A DNA stretch of 64,000 bases from Microbacterium capsulatum (GTDB lineage: Bacteria; Actinomycetota; Actinomycetes; Actinomycetales; Microbacteriaceae): contig NZ_JAVFCB010000002.1 in the NCBI RefSeq assembly GCF_030865425.1, forward strand, positions 310,001-374,000, read 5' to 3'. The notes under the pieces were generated by a model. The model saw nothing but the letters and a program-made list of their open reading frames with translations, was not told where the DNA came from and ran no database searches. Below are positions 18,686 through 29,678 of the stretch, one piece after another. The translations under genes and the position numbers were made by a program. Within the stretch, counting starts at the first letter, position 1, and each line of letters begins with the position of its first letter.

Positions 18686-19627
18686 GTGACGCTCGCGGCG
18701 CGGCGGTGGATCGCCACGGAGTGGGGCGGCCCGGAGCACTGGCGGCTGGTCGAGACCGAGGTCCCCGATCCGGGCCCGGGCGAGATCACGGTCGCGGTGC
18801 GCGCGGCCGGCATGAACCCCGCTGACCGCAAGCACGTCGCCGCGCCCCGCCCTGGCGTGAGGCTGCCGGATCCGATCGGCTACGAGATCTCCGGCGAGAT
18901 CGTCGCGATCGGACCCGACACCCGGATCGGGTCCGGCGAGGCGGCCGTCGGCGACGATGTGATCGCGTTCCGCGTGAACGGCGGATACGCCACGGCGATG
19001 ACGATCCCGGCCGCGAAGGCGTTCCGCAAGCCGGCGCCGCTGACCCACCCCGAGGCGGCGAACCTGCTGCTCGCCGGCACCACGGCCGCCGAGATGCTCG
19101 AGCGCGTGCACGCCGCGGCGGGGGAGACGATCCTGCTGCACGGCGCCTCCGGCGCGGTCGGCGTCATGGTGCTGCAGCTCGCCGCCCTGCGCGGTGTGCG
19201 GGTGATCGGCACCGCGAGCGCGGAGGGCGCCGAGCGGGTGCGCCGCTTCGGCGGGACCCCGATCCTCTACGGACCCGGCCTGCTCGACCGCGTCCGCGCG
19301 CTCGGCGCCCCGATCGCCGCGTCGCTCGATGCGGTGGGCACGGACGAGGCCGTCGACGTCTCGCTCGGACTCGTCCCTGACCGATCCCGGATCATCACGA
19401 TCGCGGCGTTCGGCCGCGCCGCCGAGGACGGCATCGCCGCCATCGCCGGATCCCAGCCGGCGAGCGCCGTGTTCCGCGACGGGATCCGCGCAGAGCTCGC
19501 CCGCCTCGCCGACGAGGGCGAGCTCGTCGTCCCGGTGGCGCGGGTCTACCCGCTCGAAGAGGCGGTCGAGGCCACGCGCTTCCTCGCCGAGGGCCACCCC
19601 GGCGGCAAGCTCGCCCTCGTCCCGTAG
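18686..19627 (+). CDS. Zinc-independent NADP(H) quinone oxidoreductase (MDR family)
   Basis: A 313-aa medium-chain dehydrogenase/reductase. It has the GroES-like N-terminal domain (VRAAGMNPADRKHVA), an NADP-binding Rossmann motif HGASGAVGVMVLQLA, and the C-terminal YPLEEAVEATRFLAEGHPGGKLAL. The structural and catalytic cysteine sets of zinc alcohol dehydrogenases are absent, so it belongs with QOR-type reductases. GTG start, 1 bp after the era stop. Substrate unknown. Confidence 0.87.
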   Translation: MTLAARRWIATEWGGPEHWRLVETEVPDPGPGEITVAVRAAGMNPADRKHVAAPRPGVRLPDPIGYEISGEIVAIGPDTRIGSGEAAVGDDVIAFRVNGGYATAMTIPAAKAFRKPAPLTHPEAANLLLAGTTAAEMLERVHAAAGETILLHGASGAVGVMVLQLAALRGVRVIGTASAEGAERVRRFGGTPILYGPGLLDRVRALGAPIAASLDAVGTDEAVDVSLGLVPDRSRIITIAAFGRAAEDGIAAIAGSQPASAVFRDGIRAELARLADEGELVVPVARVYPLEEAVEATRFLAEGHPGGKLALVP

Positions 19628-19646
19628 CCCGGGAGCGTCGTCGCCG

Positions 19647-19961
19647 TCACTCGCCGAAGCGCCGGCCCTTCGCCACGGTGAGCACGGTCAGGCTCGGCTC
19701 CGCGCCGACGCTGCGGAACAGCGCGGGCGCCGCCGGCGGCTCGGCGCTCGCCCGCATCGCGTCCAGGGCCTGCCGGTCGCGCCACAGCGTCTGGATCCGC
19801 CACGTGCGGCCGTCCTCGGCATCCGATCCGCGCAGCAGCTCGGTCCGCAGCAGGCCGTCCGGCAGCGGCTGATCCAGCAGCGCGGCGAATCCCGCGATGA
19901 GGGCCGATTCGCGCTCCGCGGCGACCACCGCACTGACCTCGGTGAGAACGTGCTCGGGCAT
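19647..19961 (-). CDS. Antibiotic-biosynthesis-monooxygenase-fold (dimeric alpha/beta barrel) protein
   Basis: A 104-aa protein resembling the ABM/dimeric alpha-beta barrel group: VLTEVSAVVAAERESALIAGFAAL, a central LRTELLRGSDAEDGRTWRIQTLWRDRQALDAMRAS and a final SLTVLTVAKGR strand. Such proteins are small heme-degrading, quinol or structural enzymes; no function can be assigned. The ATG at 19961 is preferred over the GTG at 19964, as GGAGG lies 7 nt before the ATG. It is convergent to the quinone reductase gene. Confidence 0.65.
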   Translation of the reverse strand: MPEHVLTEVSAVVAAERESALIAGFAALLDQPLPDGLLRTELLRGSDAEDGRTWRIQTLWRDRQALDAMRASAEPPAAPALFRSVGAEPSLTVLTVAKGRRFGE

Positions 19962-20044
19962 CACGGAACCTCCAGCGCAGGCCGATCCAGACCCTCAGTA
20001 TGCGCCGCCACGAGCCCCGCCGCCAGGTACGCGAGAGGGCGGCC

Positions 20045-21832
20045 TCACCAGCCGCCGGAGGATCCGCCGCCGCCTCCGCCGCCGGAGAACCCGCCGCCGG
20101 ACGATCCGCTGGACGACGAGCTTAGCGTCGGTGTTGCGCTCAGCGAGCTGTTCATCCCGGAGAGGCTGCCGACCAGGGCGCCCGCCGCGTAGCCGGCGTA
20201 CCAGGTGGGCACGATGTTCTCCTGCTCGTACTGCACCGCGAGCACCTCGCCCCACTCGCGCTCCATGCCGAACAGCATCGCGTAGGGCAGCAGCCGCTCG
20301 TACAGCACCACGACGTCCGCGCTGCCGTCCTGACGGCGCTCGGCGCCGCGGTACGACTGCAGCATCCGGATCCGGTCCGCCTCCGCCAGCCGGATGTACT
20401 CCCTGACCCCGAGCAGGTACTCACGGGCCTCGGCCCCGGCCCCGGTCAGCACCCGGTAGCGCTGCAGCGCGGCGAGGAGGGCGATCAGCGCGACGACAGA
20501 CAGGGCGATCGCGAGCACGAACGAGCCGATCGCGGCGGGGCGGCCCACGGCCATGCCGGGCACCGCGAGGATGATCGACGCGATCCCGGCGAGCAGGCCC
20601 GCCGCGCTCAGGATCAGCGCGGGCGCCGACCGCCGCCGGACGAGCAGACCGCGCTCCACCGCCGCAGCACCGGCTGCGGCGGGCAGCGTCTTGAGCCGCT
20701 TCACGAGCGCGTCGTCCGGCGCCGCGAGGTGCAGCAGGGTGCCGGGCGCGGGGTGGGGGAACAGCGCCGCGAGCGCGGCGGCGTCGAGCGGATCCGGGGG
20801 AGCGGCCGGGTCGGTCAGCTGCAGGATCGGCTTGGACGAGCCGTCCTGGATCCGGATCGCCTTACGGACCGCGAGGTGCACGATCTCGGCCGGGTTCGCG
20901 GCGTTCCTGCGCCCCTCCAGCACCGCGGCCAGAAGCGGGGGCAGGGTGGTCGGCACGTCGTACTGGGCGACGACGATCCCGCGGCCGCGCCGTCGGCCGG
21001 CGCGGCGCATCGCGCCGATCCCGAGGATCGCGCCGCCGAGCGCGAGCAGCGCACCGGCGCCCGCGGCGACCTTCGGGACGGTGTCCGTCATCGGATCCGG
21101 GATGCGCGCCGGCGCCGGCGCGAACGTGCCCTGCTTCATCGCGAACGCGACGGTGACGCCGAAGCCTGCGGGAAGGTCGTTCTTCGCGACGTCGAAGACG
21201 GTGGCGGAGGACGCATCGGGGGTGAGGTCGCACCGCGTCGTCGCGCCGGCCGGCCCGACGTAGCAGGCGCGGTCGCCGGTCATCGCGGCGGTCACGGCCG
21301 GGTCGAACATCATCACGGCCGTGAACTTCGCGATCGGCTGCGCGGAGTTCAGCGGCAGCAGGTTCCAGTACCACTCGTCGATCGCCTTGTCGGTGGGCCG
21401 GTGCACCACGTCGCGCATCGTGTACTGGATCCGGTACGTGGTGAGCCCGTGCCGGAAGACGTTCCCGTCGCCGATCTTGATCTGCCGCTCGCCGTTGTCG
21501 ACGGTGCCGTCGTCGTACGGCAGGTCGTTGCCGTTCCCGTCGGTGACCGACACGATGCGCAGACTCAGCGGAGCGCCGTCGTACCACTCCGGCAGCCCGC
21601 GGATGATCCCGTGGTTCTGGTCGAAGTCCGGGAAGTCCGCGACGAGCGTCTCGGTGACCCGCAGCTCCGCGCGGCCCTGGTCGTCCCGGCCGAGCTGGAG
21701 CACGCTGTTCCACGACGCGTAGGAGAAGTCGTTCGCGTCGGCGTGCGCAGGGGACGCGACGAGCAGCGGGCCGACGACGAGAGCGGCGGCGCCCAGCAGG
21801 GCGAGAAGGCGTGAGCGCAGTCGACCCGTCAT
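20045..21832 (-). CDS. DUF2207 domain membrane protein
   Basis: A 595-aa protein. It has a signal peptide (RLLALLGAAALVVGPLLVASPAHA), an extracytoplasmic beta-rich DUF2207 domain (residues ~35-230, with one TM helix after it), a cytoplasmic middle region, two further TM helices around residues 415-470, and a C-terminal Gly/Ser-rich tail ending in GGGGGGSSGGW. This layout is typical of DUF2207 proteins, which have no known activity. The ATG at 21832 begins the signal peptide and is preceded by TAGCCT at 7 nt. Confidence 0.85.
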   Translation of the reverse strand: MTGRLRSRLLALLGAAALVVGPLLVASPAHADANDFSYASWNSVLQLGRDDQGRAELRVTETLVADFPDFDQNHGIIRGLPEWYDGAPLSLRIVSVTDGNGNDLPYDDGTVDNGERQIKIGDGNVFRHGLTTYRIQYTMRDVVHRPTDKAIDEWYWNLLPLNSAQPIAKFTAVMMFDPAVTAAMTGDRACYVGPAGATTRCDLTPDASSATVFDVAKNDLPAGFGVTVAFAMKQGTFAPAPARIPDPMTDTVPKVAAGAGALLALGGAILGIGAMRRAGRRRGRGIVVAQYDVPTTLPPLLAAVLEGRRNAANPAEIVHLAVRKAIRIQDGSSKPILQLTDPAAPPDPLDAAALAALFPHPAPGTLLHLAAPDDALVKRLKTLPAAAGAAAVERGLLVRRRSAPALILSAAGLLAGIASIILAVPGMAVGRPAAIGSFVLAIALSVVALIALLAALQRYRVLTGAGAEAREYLLGVREYIRLAEADRIRMLQSYRGAERRQDGSADVVVLYERLLPYAMLFGMEREWGEVLAVQYEQENIVPTWYAGYAAGALVGSLSGMNSSLSATPTLSSSSSGSSGGGFSGGGGGGGSSGGW

Positions 21833-21839
21833 GCCAGTC

Positions 21840-21845
21840 AGGCTA
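21840..21845 (-). promoter_or_regulatory. -10 box for leaderless DUF2207 gene
   Basis: On the minus strand TAGCCT ends 7 nt before the ATG at 21832. Confidence 0.45.
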
Positions 21846-21900
21846 GCGGCCCGCGACCGCGGCGGCGGGACCGGGCCGACGGACGGGCTCGGCGACCGAT

Positions 21901-23322
21901 TCAGTGCAGCGCGCTCGCGGTGATGATCCCGCGCAGCACGGCCTCGTCGTTCGCGATCTCGACCACGCGCTGCGGAGCGGCGAGCAGCGCCTGCAGCTCG
22001 TCCGACAGCGGCAACTCGATCCCGAGCGCCTCGGTGATCGTCTCGCCGAACTTCTCCGGCTTCGCGGTCTCGAGCACGAGCATCGGGACGCCGTCCTCGA
22101 CGAATTCCGCCGCGACCTTCACGCCGTCCGCGGTGTGCGGGTCGATGATCGTGCCGGACTGCGCGTGCACGGCGCGGATCGTCGCGAGGCGGTCCTCGTG
22201 GGTGCTCGTGCCGCTGACGATGCCGAACTCCTCGGCGAAGCGCGGCCGGTCGGCGGTGAAGTCGAAGCTGCCGGTCGCGGCGAGGTCGTTCCAGGCGGCG
22301 ACCACGCGCTGCGGGTCGCGGCCGACGAGGTCGTAGATGAAGCGCTCCAGGTTCGACGCCTTGGAGATGTCCATCGACGGGCTGGACGTGGCCAGGGTCT
22401 GCGCCGCGCTGCGCGGGCGGTACACGCCGGTGCGGAAGAACTCGTCCAGGACGTTGTTCTCGTTCGCGGCGAGCACGAGGCGCCGGACCGGGAGCCCCAT
22501 GCCGCGGGCGAAGAAGCCGGAGAGGATGTTGCCGAAGTTGCCGGACGGCACGGCGAAGGAGACCTCGAACCCGGTGCGCTCGGCCGCGGGCACGGCGTCG
22601 GTCGCCCGCAGCCACGCCCAGAAGTAGTAGACGACCTGCGCAGTGATGCGGGCGAGGTTGATCGAGTTCACCGCGCCGAGATGCTGCGCGCGCTTGAAGT
22701 CGAGGTCGCCGGCGAGGTCCTTGACCAGGTTCTGGCAGTCGTCGAAGACGCCCTCGACCGCGATGTTGTGCACGTTCGCGTCCTGCAGCGAGTACATCTG
22801 CGCGCGCTGGAACGGGCTCATCCGGCCCTGCGGCGAGAGCATGAACACCGACACGCGGTCCTTGCCGCGCAGGGCGTGCTCTGCGGCGGATCCGGTGTCG
22901 CCGGAGGTCGCACCCACGATGTTCAGCACGCCGCCGGTCCGCTCGAGCGCGTACTCGAGCGCCTGGCCGAGGAACTGCATGGCCATGTCCTTGAACGCGA
23001 GCGTCGGGCCCTCGGACAGGCCGACGAGCGTGATCCCGCCGCCGATCGGCCGCAGCGGCACCGCCGCGGCGAAGACGTCGGGGGAGTAGGCGGCCAGGCA
23101 CAGCGCGGCGAGGTCGTCGCGCGGGATGTCGGTCGCGAACAGGCCGAGCACCTCGGTCGCGAGCTCGGGATAGGTCAGTGCGCGCCATCCCTCCAGCGTC
23201 GCGGCGTCGACCTCCGGCAGCTTCTCGGGCACGAGCAGGCCGCCGTCGGTGGCCAGGCCCTCCAGCAGCGCCTCGCTGTAGGTCTTCGGCTCCCCGCCAC
23301 CGCGGGTGGAGATGTACTGCAC
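21901..23322 (-). CDS. thrC: Threonine synthase
   Basis: A 473-aa PLP-dependent fold-type II enzyme. It starts (GTG)QYISTRGGGEPKTYSEALLEGLATDGGLLVPE, typical of the long ThrC class; the PLP lysine is in AFKDMAMQFLGQ and the phosphate loop in VGATSGDTGSAAEHAL. It converts O-phosphohomoserine to threonine in the cytoplasm. The GTG at 23322 has GAGGAG 6 nt before it. It is divergent from leuA, so the two amino-acid genes share an intergenic region of about 220 bp. Confidence 0.95.
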   Translation of the reverse strand: MQYISTRGGGEPKTYSEALLEGLATDGGLLVPEKLPEVDAATLEGWRALTYPELATEVLGLFATDIPRDDLAALCLAAYSPDVFAAAVPLRPIGGGITLVGLSEGPTLAFKDMAMQFLGQALEYALERTGGVLNIVGATSGDTGSAAEHALRGKDRVSVFMLSPQGRMSPFQRAQMYSLQDANVHNIAVEGVFDDCQNLVKDLAGDLDFKRAQHLGAVNSINLARITAQVVYYFWAWLRATDAVPAAERTGFEVSFAVPSGNFGNILSGFFARGMGLPVRRLVLAANENNVLDEFFRTGVYRPRSAAQTLATSSPSMDISKASNLERFIYDLVGRDPQRVVAAWNDLAATGSFDFTADRPRFAEEFGIVSGTSTHEDRLATIRAVHAQSGTIIDPHTADGVKVAAEFVEDGVPMLVLETAKPEKFGETITEALGIELPLSDELQALLAAPQRVVEIANDEAVLRGIITASALH

Positions 23323-23403
23323 GCGAAACTCCTCGGATCGTCTGCCGGCGTGCTTCGATTGTCGCAGGTCCGTCACAGCCCGGATGCCCGGATGACGCCG
23401 TGC

Positions 23404-23409
23404 TAGCAT
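23404..23409 (+). promoter_or_regulatory. Extended -10 for leuA leader transcript
   Basis: TGCTAGCAT, an extended -10 with TAGCAT, ends 6 nt before the ATG of the leucine leader peptide. The leader peptide would therefore be read from a leaderless mRNA. Confidence 0.55.
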
Positions 23410-23415
23410 GGCCGC

Positions 23416-23469
23416 ATGCGCGCAGGCGGTCTGCTCCTTCTTAGCTGCCGCGACGAGTCCCGATTCTGA
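23416..23469 (+). CDS. leuA leader peptide (17 aa)
   Basis: A short frame encoding MRAGGLLLLSCRDESRF. Four consecutive leucine codons, including two CTT that are unusual for this GC-rich genome, sit mid-peptide. The peptide's 3' half overlaps the left arm of an 11-bp hairpin. This is a leucine-sensing leader of the kind known at actinobacterial leuA genes. A closely matching leader precedes leuC. Confidence 0.85.
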   Translation: MRAGGLLLLSCRDESRF

Positions 23470-23487
23470 GGGCCCCACTCGTCGCGG
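23448..23487 (+). promoter_or_regulatory. leuA leader hairpin (leucine-responsive element)
   Basis: CCGCGACGAGT (23448-23458) pairs perfectly with ACTCGTCGCGG (23477-23487). The left arm starts two codons after the leucine run. GCGACGAG recurs at about 23519-23526 next to the leuA ribosome-binding site, so the right arm could instead pair there. This gives two mutually exclusive folds. No U-tract is present, so translational rather than transcriptional control is possible. Confidence 0.75.
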
Positions 23488-23515
23488 TGTTCGCGTTGGC
23501 CCGCCCCGCATCTGA

Positions 23516-25300
<1,785 letters not shown>

Positions 25301-25377
25301 CCCCGGACCCTCAGCGTCTCCGCGCCGCCACCCTGTGCGCGGAGCCCCCGTCTGCGGCGCAACCGTCCGCATGACCG

Positions 25378-25430
25378 CGACTGCTCCCCGAGACCGGCCC
25401 AACCGCCGCGCTCGGGGAGCAGTCGTCTTC
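25378..25430 (+). terminator. Terminator hairpin after leuA
   Basis: A perfect 15-bp stem pairs CGACTGCTCCCCGAG (25378-25392) with CTCGGGGAGCAGTCG (25411-25425), followed by the pyrimidine run TCTTCCC. It lies 78 bp after leuA and 40 bp before the end of the convergent TRIC-like gene. Confidence 0.85.
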
Positions 25431-25468
25431 CCACGAAGCTGCGAGGGCGTTGGCGACCGGTGACGGGG

Positions 25469-26155
25469 TCAGGGCTTGATGATCGGGATCATGCCGGTCT
25501 CGGCGGCCACCTTGCGGCGGTAGAGGCGACGCTGCTCGGGGAGGGACACGTCGAAGATCACGGCGAGCACGCGGATGATCGTCGTGATCACGATCGCGAC
25601 GACGGCGGACGGCACGATCCCGAGCCCCAGCGTGTGCGCCACGACGATGAACGTGCAGCCGGCGCCCGCCGCGACCGCGTACAGCGATCCGACGTGCATG
25701 ATCGACACCGGCAGCCCCATCAGCACGTCGCGGAGCACGCCGCCGCCGACGGCGGCGCACACGCCGATGAACACGGCGGGCACCTCGGGCACGCCGAAGG
25801 CGATCGCCTTGCTCGTGCCGAAGGCCCCGAACATGCCGATCACGACCGCGTCCAGCACGACGATGAACGTGTTGACCCGGTTCAGCACTCCGGCCAGCAG
25901 CATCCCGACCAGCGCGGCACCCGCGGCGGTGAGCAGGTACCAGTTGCTCTGCAGCGACGCGGGCGGCTGGCCGATCAGGATGTCGCGGATGAGGCCGCCG
26001 CCCATGCCGATCATGATCCCGATGATCGCGACCCCGAGCAGATCCAGCCGACGCTGCCCCTGGAAGCCGCTCGCGAACATGGCCCCCTGCACGCCGCCGA
26101 GCCCCACGCCCAGCAGATCGGCCCACAGCGGGATGGTGAAGGTCGGTTCGGTCAC
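25469..26155 (-). CDS. TRIC-like (UPF0126) cation channel family membrane protein
   Basis: A 228-aa protein with about seven hydrophobic helices and the duplicated UPF0126 signature, [13 protein letters not shown] in the first half and [12 protein letters not shown] in the second. Bacterial relatives form trimeric intracellular-type cation channels, and some are linked to glycine transport. The GTG at 26155 begins [17 protein letters not shown]. It is divergent from recO with only 36 bp between them. Confidence 0.85.
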   Translation of the reverse strand: MTEPTFTIPLWADLLGVGLGGVQGAMFASGFQGQRRLDLLGVAIIGIMIGMGGGLIRDILIGQPPASLQSNWYLLTAAGAALVGMLLAGVLNRVNTFIVVLDAVVIGMFGAFGTSKAIAFGVPEVPAVFIGVCAAVGGGVLRDVLMGLPVSIMHVGSLYAVAAGAGCTFIVVAHTLGLGIVPSAVVAIVITTIIRVLAVIFDVSLPEQRRLYRRKVAAETGMIPIIKP

Positions 26156-26191
26156 GCGTCCATTCTCTACGTCGAGTGGGATGATCGAGTA

Positions 26192-26920
26192 ATGCCCACC
26201 TACCGAGACGAAGCGGTGATCCTGCGCACCCACAAGCTCGGCGAGGCGGACCGGATCGTCACGATGCTGTCGCGGCAGCACGGCAAGGTCCGGGCGGTGG
26301 CGAAGGGGGTGCGCCGTACCTCGTCGAAGTTCGGGTCGCGCCTGGAGCCGTTCATGGTGGCCGACGTGCAGCTGTACCAGGGGCGATCGCTCGACATCGT
26401 GCAGCAGGCGGAGTCGCTGGGCTCGTACGGCGCCGACATCGCGCTGCACTACGACCGCTACACCGCGGCGAACGCGATGGTGGAGACCGCCGATCGGCTG
26501 AACGACTCCGAGGCCACCCCCGACCAGTACCTGCTGCTCGTCGGCGGGCTGCGCGCCCTGGCCCGAGGCGAGCATGCCGCGCGGAGCATCCTGGACTCGT
26601 ACCTGCTCCGCGTGATGGCGCTCTCCGGCTGGGCGCCCTCGTTCGACGACTGCGCGCGCTGCGCGAAGCCCGGCCCGCACACCGTGTTCGTCGCTCAGAT
26701 GGGCGGCATCGTCTGCGACGACTGCGCCCCCGTCGGCAGCCCCCGGATCCCGGCGTCGGCGCTCGAGGTCCTGCGCGCGCTGATCGCGGGCGACTGGGAG
26801 CGCGTCGAGGCGGCCTCGCCACGCGACACCGCGGCGGCGTCCGGCGTGATCGCCGCATACACCCAATGGCATCTCGAGCGGGGGATCCGCTCGCTCCCGC
26901 TCGTGGAAGGACCCCGGTGA
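26192..26920 (+). CDS. recO: DNA repair protein RecO
   Basis: A 242-aa protein with the N-terminal OB-fold ([36 protein letters not shown]) and the C-terminal helical part with a zinc site CARC...CDDC (about residues 155-180). RecO loads RecA onto SSB-coated DNA with RecR. The stop overlaps the uppS GTG by 4 nt, the usual actinobacterial recO-uppS pairing. Confidence 0.94.
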   Translation: MPTYRDEAVILRTHKLGEADRIVTMLSRQHGKVRAVAKGVRRTSSKFGSRLEPFMVADVQLYQGRSLDIVQQAESLGSYGADIALHYDRYTAANAMVETADRLNDSEATPDQYLLLVGGLRALARGEHAARSILDSYLLRVMALSGWAPSFDDCARCAKPGPHTVFVAQMGGIVCDDCAPVGSPRIPASALEVLRALIAGDWERVEAASPRDTAAASGVIAAYTQWHLERGIRSLPLVEGPR

Positions 26921-27744
26921 GCACCGCAGCGCACGCCCCCAAGCCGTACACCCACAAGGACGCCGTCCCGTACCGTCCGCTGGACTGGACCGGCGTGCAG
27001 CCTCCGGCGTTCCCGGCGGTCCCGGAACATGTCGCGATCGTGATGGACGGCAACGGCCGCTGGGCGAACCGTCGCGGGCTGAACCGGATCGAGGGGCACA
27101 AGGCGGGGGAGGAGGTGCTGCTCGATGTCGTCGCCGGGGCGATCCAGGCGGGCGTGAAGCACCTCAGCGTGTACGCGTTCTCGACGGAGAACTGGGCGCG
27201 CTCGCCCGAGGAGGTCCGCTTCCTCATGGGCTACAACCGTGACGTGCTGCACCGCCGCCGCGACCAGCTGAACGAATGGGGGGTGCGGATCCGCTGGGCG
27301 GGGCGCAAGCCGCGGCTGTGGGGATCCGTCATCAAGGAGCTGCAGGTCGCCGAGCAGCTCACCCGCGGCAACGACGTGCTCACCCTCACCATGTGCATCA
27401 ACTACGGCGGCCGGGTCGAGCTCGTCGACGCCATGCGCGCGATCGCCGAGGATGTGAAGGCGGGCCGGATGCGGCCGGGGGCGATCACCGAGAAGGCGAT
27501 CCGCCGGCACCTGTACATCCCGGACATGCCGGACGTCGACCTGTTCCTGCGCAGCTCGGGGGAGCAGCGCACGTCGAACTTCCTGCTCTGGCAGTCGGCG
27601 TACGCCGAGATGGTGTTCCTCGACACGCTGTGGCCCGACTTCTCCCGTGAGGAGCTGTGGCGCGCGATCGGGATCTACCTCTCCCGCGACCGCCGCTTCG
27701 GCGGTGCCGTGGACACCCCCGACGCTGCCGCCCCCGGTTCCTGA
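26917..27744 (+). CDS. uppS: Isoprenyl diphosphate synthase (cis-prenyltransferase)
   Basis: A 275-aa cis-prenyltransferase. Key motifs are [13 protein letters not shown] (catalytic Asp, about residue 44), [11 protein letters not shown], and [24 protein letters not shown]. It makes undecaprenyl or decaprenyl diphosphate, the lipid carrier for peptidoglycan. It starts at GTG overlapping recO. The last codons and the stop lie within the first unit of an 18-bp tandem repeat. Confidence 0.94.
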   Translation: MSTAAHAPKPYTHKDAVPYRPLDWTGVQPPAFPAVPEHVAIVMDGNGRWANRRGLNRIEGHKAGEEVLLDVVAGAIQAGVKHLSVYAFSTENWARSPEEVRFLMGYNRDVLHRRRDQLNEWGVRIRWAGRKPRLWGSVIKELQVAEQLTRGNDVLTLTMCINYGGRVELVDAMRAIAEDVKAGRMRPGAITEKAIRRHLYIPDMPDVDLFLRSSGEQRTSNFLLWQSAYAEMVFLDTLWPDFSREELWRAIGIYLSRDRRFGGAVDTPDAAAPGS

Positions 27745-27790
27745 GCCGCGCCCGGTTCCTGAGCCGCGCCCGGTTCCTGAGCGCCCGGTC
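27733..27790 (+). repeat. 18-bp tandem repeat across the uppS stop
   Basis: The unit GGTTCCTGAGCCGCGCCC occurs twice exactly (27736 and 27754), with a third, degenerate copy from 27772. The first copy supplies the terminal Gly-Ser codons and the TGA of uppS. A short ACCCGGGGCCCCGGGT palindrome follows at about 27815-27830. Together they may act as a bidirectional transcription end between uppS and the convergent HNH gene. Confidence 0.75.
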
Positions 27791-27930
27791 CCTGGCCAGC
27801 ACCCGGCACCCGGCACCCGGGGCCCCGGGTGCCCGGAGCCTGCCGAGTGCCTGGCGAGGCCTGGGCCTGAAACGCCGGACCATCCGGCGCGCGCACTCCG
27901 CCAGGCCCTTCGCGCTCCCGATGGGGCACG

Positions 27931-29379
27931 TCAGGCGGCGGGGCGGAATCGTCTCGGTGGAGGATCGATGTCCCCCCAGGCATACCGGAGCGGAAGCCGA
28001 TGGCGCAGCACGAGCGTTCGTCCGTCATGGCGGTGGAGCACGAAGTCTCCGGTCCCGTCCCGCGTGATCCGCCAACCACCGTGATGCAATTCCATGTGAT
28101 GGAATCGGCAGAGCAGGATCCCGCGGTCGACGTCGGTGCGACCCCGGTCCCGCTCCCACTCGTCGATGTGATGGGCTTCGCAGTACGACGCGGGTCTGTC
28201 GCATCCGTCCCATCGGCACCCGCCATCGCGGACGGCCAGGGCGACGCGCTGCCGCGGCGTGAACAGCCGGGACTCCCGTCCGACATCGAGCGGATTGCCG
28301 CCGCAGTCCACGGACACCGACACTATCCCGGCCTCGCAGACGCGCCTTTCGCCGATCGCCGCCGGCAGCGCGGTCACCCCGTCTTCCGTGTGGACGAGCG
28401 GAGCGGCCGCGCCGTCGCGGTCGACGACCTGCACGAGCCGCAGCCCCGCCTGCCGCGTGCCGAAGACGGCTTCCGGCTCCGCGAGCGCGCCCGCCCGGAT
28501 CAGATCCAGCAGCAGGTCGTAGGCCAGTTGGTCGTTCGTTCGCGGATCCGCGGTCAGGTCTTCGGCGACCGACTTCTCGTCCGGATCCACGAATCGCGGC
28601 CCACCACGGCGAGGGCGCAGCGCGGCGGCGAACATCGTGTCGACGAGCGCACCGCCCTCGTCATCGAAGGCGATCGACGCCCGTCGCATCCCGTCCTGAT
28701 CCAGGTAGGTGCGGAACGAACGACGCTCGTATCGCGCCAGGAACCGGGTCTCGGCGCCCTCCGCGTCGATCAGATCACGGATCGTGCGGGCGTGCGCGAG
28801 CAGCTCCTCCACCGTGCGTCGCCCCGCCTCGACGGTCAGCTGATCCGCGGCCTGGGCCCACGCTTCCTCGGCGCCCTCGATCGGCTCGCCGAGTCCACGG
28901 CGGATCGAGTCGTGCTGAGCCGTCGAGATCAGCCCGTCGAGCAGCGCCCGCCCCAACGCCGCGTGCCACGGCGGCGCGGGATCGGCCGGGGCGTCGTCGA
29001 CCCCGCCGACGCCCCGGGCATCGGGCGGCGTGTGCGCCACATCCCGCAGCGCCTCCCCGACACGCACCTGTCGCGCGGCTTCGATCTTCGTCACCCCGGT
29101 GAGATCCTGCACCAGAGCGACCGCGTTGCGATGCCCGCGTGACTGCGCCAGGCCCGCGTGCCCGCTCTCGCGGGAGGAGCGAGCGGCGACGAGCGCCGCG
29201 CCGACGACGCGGATCTGTTCACCGCATCGGATCAGCGCGGTCGCGGCCGAGATCGCCCGCAGGCTCTCGTCGTCGCTGAGGTTCTCCATCCGGGTGACCA
29301 ACTCCGCCGGATCGATCGCATCACCGAGCAGCTCGCGCAGCACTCTCAGCTGCGCTTCGACTTCGGTGAAAAGTTCCAT
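27931..29379 (-). CDS. DUF222 / HNH endonuclease domain protein (13E12 repeat family)
   Basis: A 482-aa protein. The long N-terminal DUF222 region (residues ~1-330) is followed by a C-terminal HNH nuclease domain: CRWDGCDRPASYCEAHHIDEW (first Cys pair and catalytic HH) and GILLCRFHHMELHHGGW. These proteins occur in many copies in actinobacterial genomes and resemble 13E12-repeat elements. Whether they act as mobile or defence nucleases is unknown. The ATG at 29379 has GGAGAG upstream. Confidence 0.9.
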   Translation of the reverse strand: MELFTEVEAQLRVLRELLGDAIDPAELVTRMENLSDDESLRAISAATALIRCGEQIRVVGAALVAARSSRESGHAGLAQSRGHRNAVALVQDLTGVTKIEAARQVRVGEALRDVAHTPPDARGVGGVDDAPADPAPPWHAALGRALLDGLISTAQHDSIRRGLGEPIEGAEEAWAQAADQLTVEAGRRTVEELLAHARTIRDLIDAEGAETRFLARYERRSFRTYLDQDGMRRASIAFDDEGGALVDTMFAAALRPRRGGPRFVDPDEKSVAEDLTADPRTNDQLAYDLLLDLIRAGALAEPEAVFGTRQAGLRLVQVVDRDGAAAPLVHTEDGVTALPAAIGERRVCEAGIVSVSVDCGGNPLDVGRESRLFTPRQRVALAVRDGGCRWDGCDRPASYCEAHHIDEWERDRGRTDVDRGILLCRFHHMELHHGGWRITRDGTGDFVLHRHDGRTLVLRHRLPLRYAWGDIDPPPRRFRPAA

Positions 29380-29535
29380 ACTCGATTCTCTCCCAGGGCA
29401 CCGACATTGGGAGATCTGATCCAGGATCGGTGGAGAACCCCGTGGGTTCCCGGTATGTGCGCGTCGATCGCCGCGCGTGGTGACTCGCACGCGGCTCCTT
29501 GAGACCGTCGAAGCGACGGCCTCCGGGCGGTGCCG

Positions 29536-29541
29536 TAGAAT
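29536..29541 (+). promoter_or_regulatory. -10 of terC transcript
   Basis: TAGAAT lies 9-10 nt before the first conserved riboswitch block (GGGGAGTA), so transcription would begin just at the aptamer. No clear -35 was seen. Confidence 0.5.
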
Positions 29542-29547
29542 GGACCC

Positions 29548-29678
29548 CGCGAAGGGGAGTATCCCGACTTCACGCGATCGTCATCACGAGGCCCGTCGAC
29601 GGGTCTCCGGGCGCGTGGCGCTTTCGAGCGGGGGAGAGACTTTCGGTCTTTGACCGACCCCTTCGAAAGGCCCTTTCG
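29548..29678 (+). promoter_or_regulatory. yybP-ykoY-type (Mn2+) riboswitch upstream of terC
   Basis: The conserved aptamer blocks occur in order: GAAGGGGAGTA (29551-29561), CGTCATCACGAGG around 29579-29591, a CCGGGC helix, and GGGGAGAGAC ending near 29640. These match the yybP-ykoY motif, a manganese-sensing riboswitch often found before TerC-family genes. The expression platform is visible: CGAAAG (29664-29669) pairs with CTTTCG (29673-29678) around a 3-nt loop, enclosing the ribosome-binding site and touching the GTG start. Control is therefore probably translational. Confidence 0.85.

Noticed and set aside
20045..23188. A 1,047-codon minus-strand frame joining the DUF2207 gene with the thrC region
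   Set aside because: Only the part from 21832 down is protein-like; the upstream part is thrC read in the wrong frame.
29499..29541. TTGAGA (29499) as the -35 of the terC promoter with TAGAAT (29536)
   Set aside because: The spacer would be 31 nt, too long for a sigma-70 type promoter; only the -10 is kept.
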